Shown here piece by piece: positions 62,331 to 64,000 of a stretch of DNA of 64,000 nucleotides (its first letter is position 1; every line of letters starts with the position of its first letter). The position numbers and the translations under genes were made by a program. The notes below the pieces were generated by a model, which ran no database searches, had not been told where the DNA came from, and saw nothing but the letters and a program-made list of their open reading frames with translations. The stretch is taken from positions 1 to 64,000 of the forward strand of contig JAGVSM010004964.1 of the NCBI GenBank assembly GCA_022494885.1, read 5' to 3'. Source of the stretch: Micrasema longulum. Lineage: Eukaryota; Arthropoda; Insecta; Trichoptera; Brachycentridae.

Positions 62331-62616
62331 TAATTTGGTAATGTATCCAAAATAAAACAAGTTTATTGGATTGTAATTCTACATTATTTTTTATAAATAT
62401 ACAAAGGGTATATTGTGACGCGTTTCGTCTTGTTAGGACATTTTCAAACAAAAAAACTATTTTTATTTTTTATATATATTTATATTTAGTTTTTTTGTTT
62501 GAAAATGTCCTAACAAGACGAAACGCGTCACAATATACCCTTCGTATATTTTATAAAAAATAAAGTAGAATTACAATCCAATAAACTTGTTTTATTTTGG
62601 ATTCATTACCAAATTA
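62331..62616. mobile_element. Long near-perfect palindrome (286 bp) with Penelope-like phrase
   Basis: Arms of about 125 bp match almost base for base: TAATTTGGTAATG-TATCC ... GGATTCATTACCAAATTA outside, AACAAGTTTATTGGATTG next, and TGTGACGCGTTTCGTCTTG inside. The loop is about 35 bases of T-rich DNA. Each arm carries AAGACGAAACGCGTCAC on one strand, similar to the GAAACGCGT phrase of Penelope-like repeats. It may be a pair of inverted terminal repeats with the middle lost. Confidence 0.7.
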
Positions 62617-63489
62617 AATATGGAATTCTACCAATTATCTGCATACACAATAAATATTTCTTTATATATAATTTATACATTTGTGGATTTATTGCCATAT
62701 TCCAACTGATAAATTATTAAGATTATTTGAGCTTTTATATTTATCCAAAAAACGTATTATTTATAAAGTATTATTGTAGCATTATTTTTCTTTTTCATTA
62801 TTACCTAGCTAAATACTAGCCACTTTATGTTTATGTTAAATTATGCTTAATTTTACTTTTTTATATTTATATTTAGAGCATAAAATTTTCTCACTTTGAT
62901 TGTTATCTTTTTTTGTCATCTTGGATATTTTATGTTTCTCTTTTACTTTTTTGTAGCTTAAAAAAAATAAATTACTTTAACTAATTTGTTTAGTTTTATT
63001 AATTCAGTTGAATTATAAAGTTATGTTTCAAATTATATGTAACATAATGAATTGTTCACTGCTGTAATTATTACTGTAAAAAACAATATTGAAAAAGGTT
63101 CCTCAAACCGTTAGTATAAAAATAAATAAATAAATACAACCATAAATCTGTATGAGAGAGTACGAAGATAGAACTCATAACAAGAAAGTCAGAGACGCTG
63201 TTCTGTGGCCGTTGTCAGTGTAAAACAGTTCAGTTGGTTATTGGCAGTGATGGGGGGCGCACGTAAAATGAACGGACTATTTATGATTTTTCATTTATTT
63301 TGGTATAACTGGACATTTCATAAAATATGAAAAAAGGAATTATTAAACGGAATGATCATATGTTTTTTTTTAAATGCCTGAGCTTTAGAATTTTCCTTTT
63401 TTGCTTGTGGTAACACGATGTTACATCACCGCGCGTTATTTATCAGTCTTTTGAGAGTTAAGAAATAATATTAAATAATACTGACCATA
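62617..63489. other. No gene seen
   Basis: Very AT-rich to 63120, ending in an (AAAT)n tail at 63117-63136 that probably closes a retroelement copy of unknown type. 63140-63480 is unassigned. Confidence 0.35.
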
Positions 63490-64000
63490 TTTATTTATTT
63501 TGACTCGTACGAAGACTCTTCTTCCTTTCATAGTTTAATTTCCCTTACTAAACGTAGACGCATTTCTGATCTGTCATTTCTCTTCAAAATTTTAAACAAT
63601 TTTATCGATAGTCCATATCTCTTGGAGCGTATTTCAATCAATTGTCCCGCAAAGTCAACACAAGTTCATTTTTTTAATAATTTATTGCCCAAAAAAAATT
63701 ATGTTGCTGCTTCAAATTTAATTTATTTTGTCCCCATTTAGATATTTTTAATACAAAATTTTGTGACTTCAAATAAAAACTTTTTGAAACACTGTAAAAT
63801 AAAACATTTGTCAGTGTGTAATAAGTTTATGTTCTTTTAATTATGTTTATTTTATTATAATTTAAAAAATTTTGAATTAGTCAACTATATTATGAAAATC
63901 CCTCTCCTCCACTCCTCCACTGTATTTCCTCATCCCTTAACCTTCTTAAGAGCTCTTTTTTTTCTCATGTCTTATAAAATATATTATTTTTCTCTTTACT
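63490..64000 (+). pseudogene. LINE C-terminus and 3' UTR, runs off the window
   Basis: The frame from about 63500 reads SYEDSSSFHSLISLTKRRRI, SDLSFLFKILNNFIDSPYLL and FFNNLLPKKNYVAASNLIYF to a stop at about 63741. A frameshifted NFVTSNKNFLKHCK piece follows. The 3' UTR (CCTCTCCTCCACTCCTCCAC ... CTCATGTCTTATAAAATAT) is the intact-order reference for the partial copies at 40330-40690, 44380-44760 and 53570-53870. The element continues past the window edge. Confidence 0.7.

Noticed and set aside
1..64000. CRISPR array, operon or other prokaryotic system
   Set aside because: Spliced genes, poly(A) signals and eukaryotic retroelements exclude a bacterial source; no spaced short direct repeats of CRISPR type are present.

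Overview
The window is AT-rich eukaryotic DNA from an insect, possibly a lepidopteran (order is a low-confidence inference). The evidence is spliced genes with GT/AG introns, AATAAA polyadenylation signals, tandem C2H2 zinc-finger genes with short introns, and a dense mix of LINEs (Jockey-like, RTE-like, L2/CR1-like), tRNA-derived SINEs, a Penelope-like element, a BEL/Pao gag scrap, P-superfamily DNA transposons and foldback MITEs.

Five host genes can be supported. Three paralogous two-exon C2H2 zinc-finger genes lie head to tail on the minus strand (12202-14266, 20044-22133, 25928-28069). Each has an acidic first exon carrying Psi-K-x-E (SUMO consensus) motifs, a phase-1 intron of about 0.6-0.8 kb, and a second exon with 9-11 fingers. 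An intronless, intact deoxyhypusine synthase gene lies on the plus strand (31906-33018). A four-exon minus-strand gene (36130-48153) has a first intron of 6.8 kb. I assembled it from splice signals; it encodes about 384 residues with one C2H2 finger split across an intron and three SUMO-interaction-like motifs. I do not recognise its family.

Region by region: 1-9 kb is nested retroelement debris. 9.7-11.4 kb is a Penelope-like remnant with inverted terminal repeats, hammerhead-ribozyme-like motifs, a GIY-YIG endonuclease remnant and a LINE inserted in it. 12-28 kb is the zinc-finger cluster; a 765-bp P-type transposon with a perfect 8-bp target duplication sits 109 bp upstream of the first gene's start. 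28-36 kb holds the deoxyhypusine synthase gene among LINE fragments. 36-48 kb is the four-exon gene with its transposon-filled introns. 48.6-51.2 kb is a tandem array of decayed THAP-type start exons with their upstream DNA. 52.5-53.3 kb is a second P-type element, again with a perfect 8-bp duplication. 53.5-64 kb is again retroelements and long palindromes.

The one functional theme that can be argued is SUMO biology: three transcription-factor-like proteins with multiple SUMO acceptor motifs lie next to a protein with SUMO-binding-like motifs. That link is inference.
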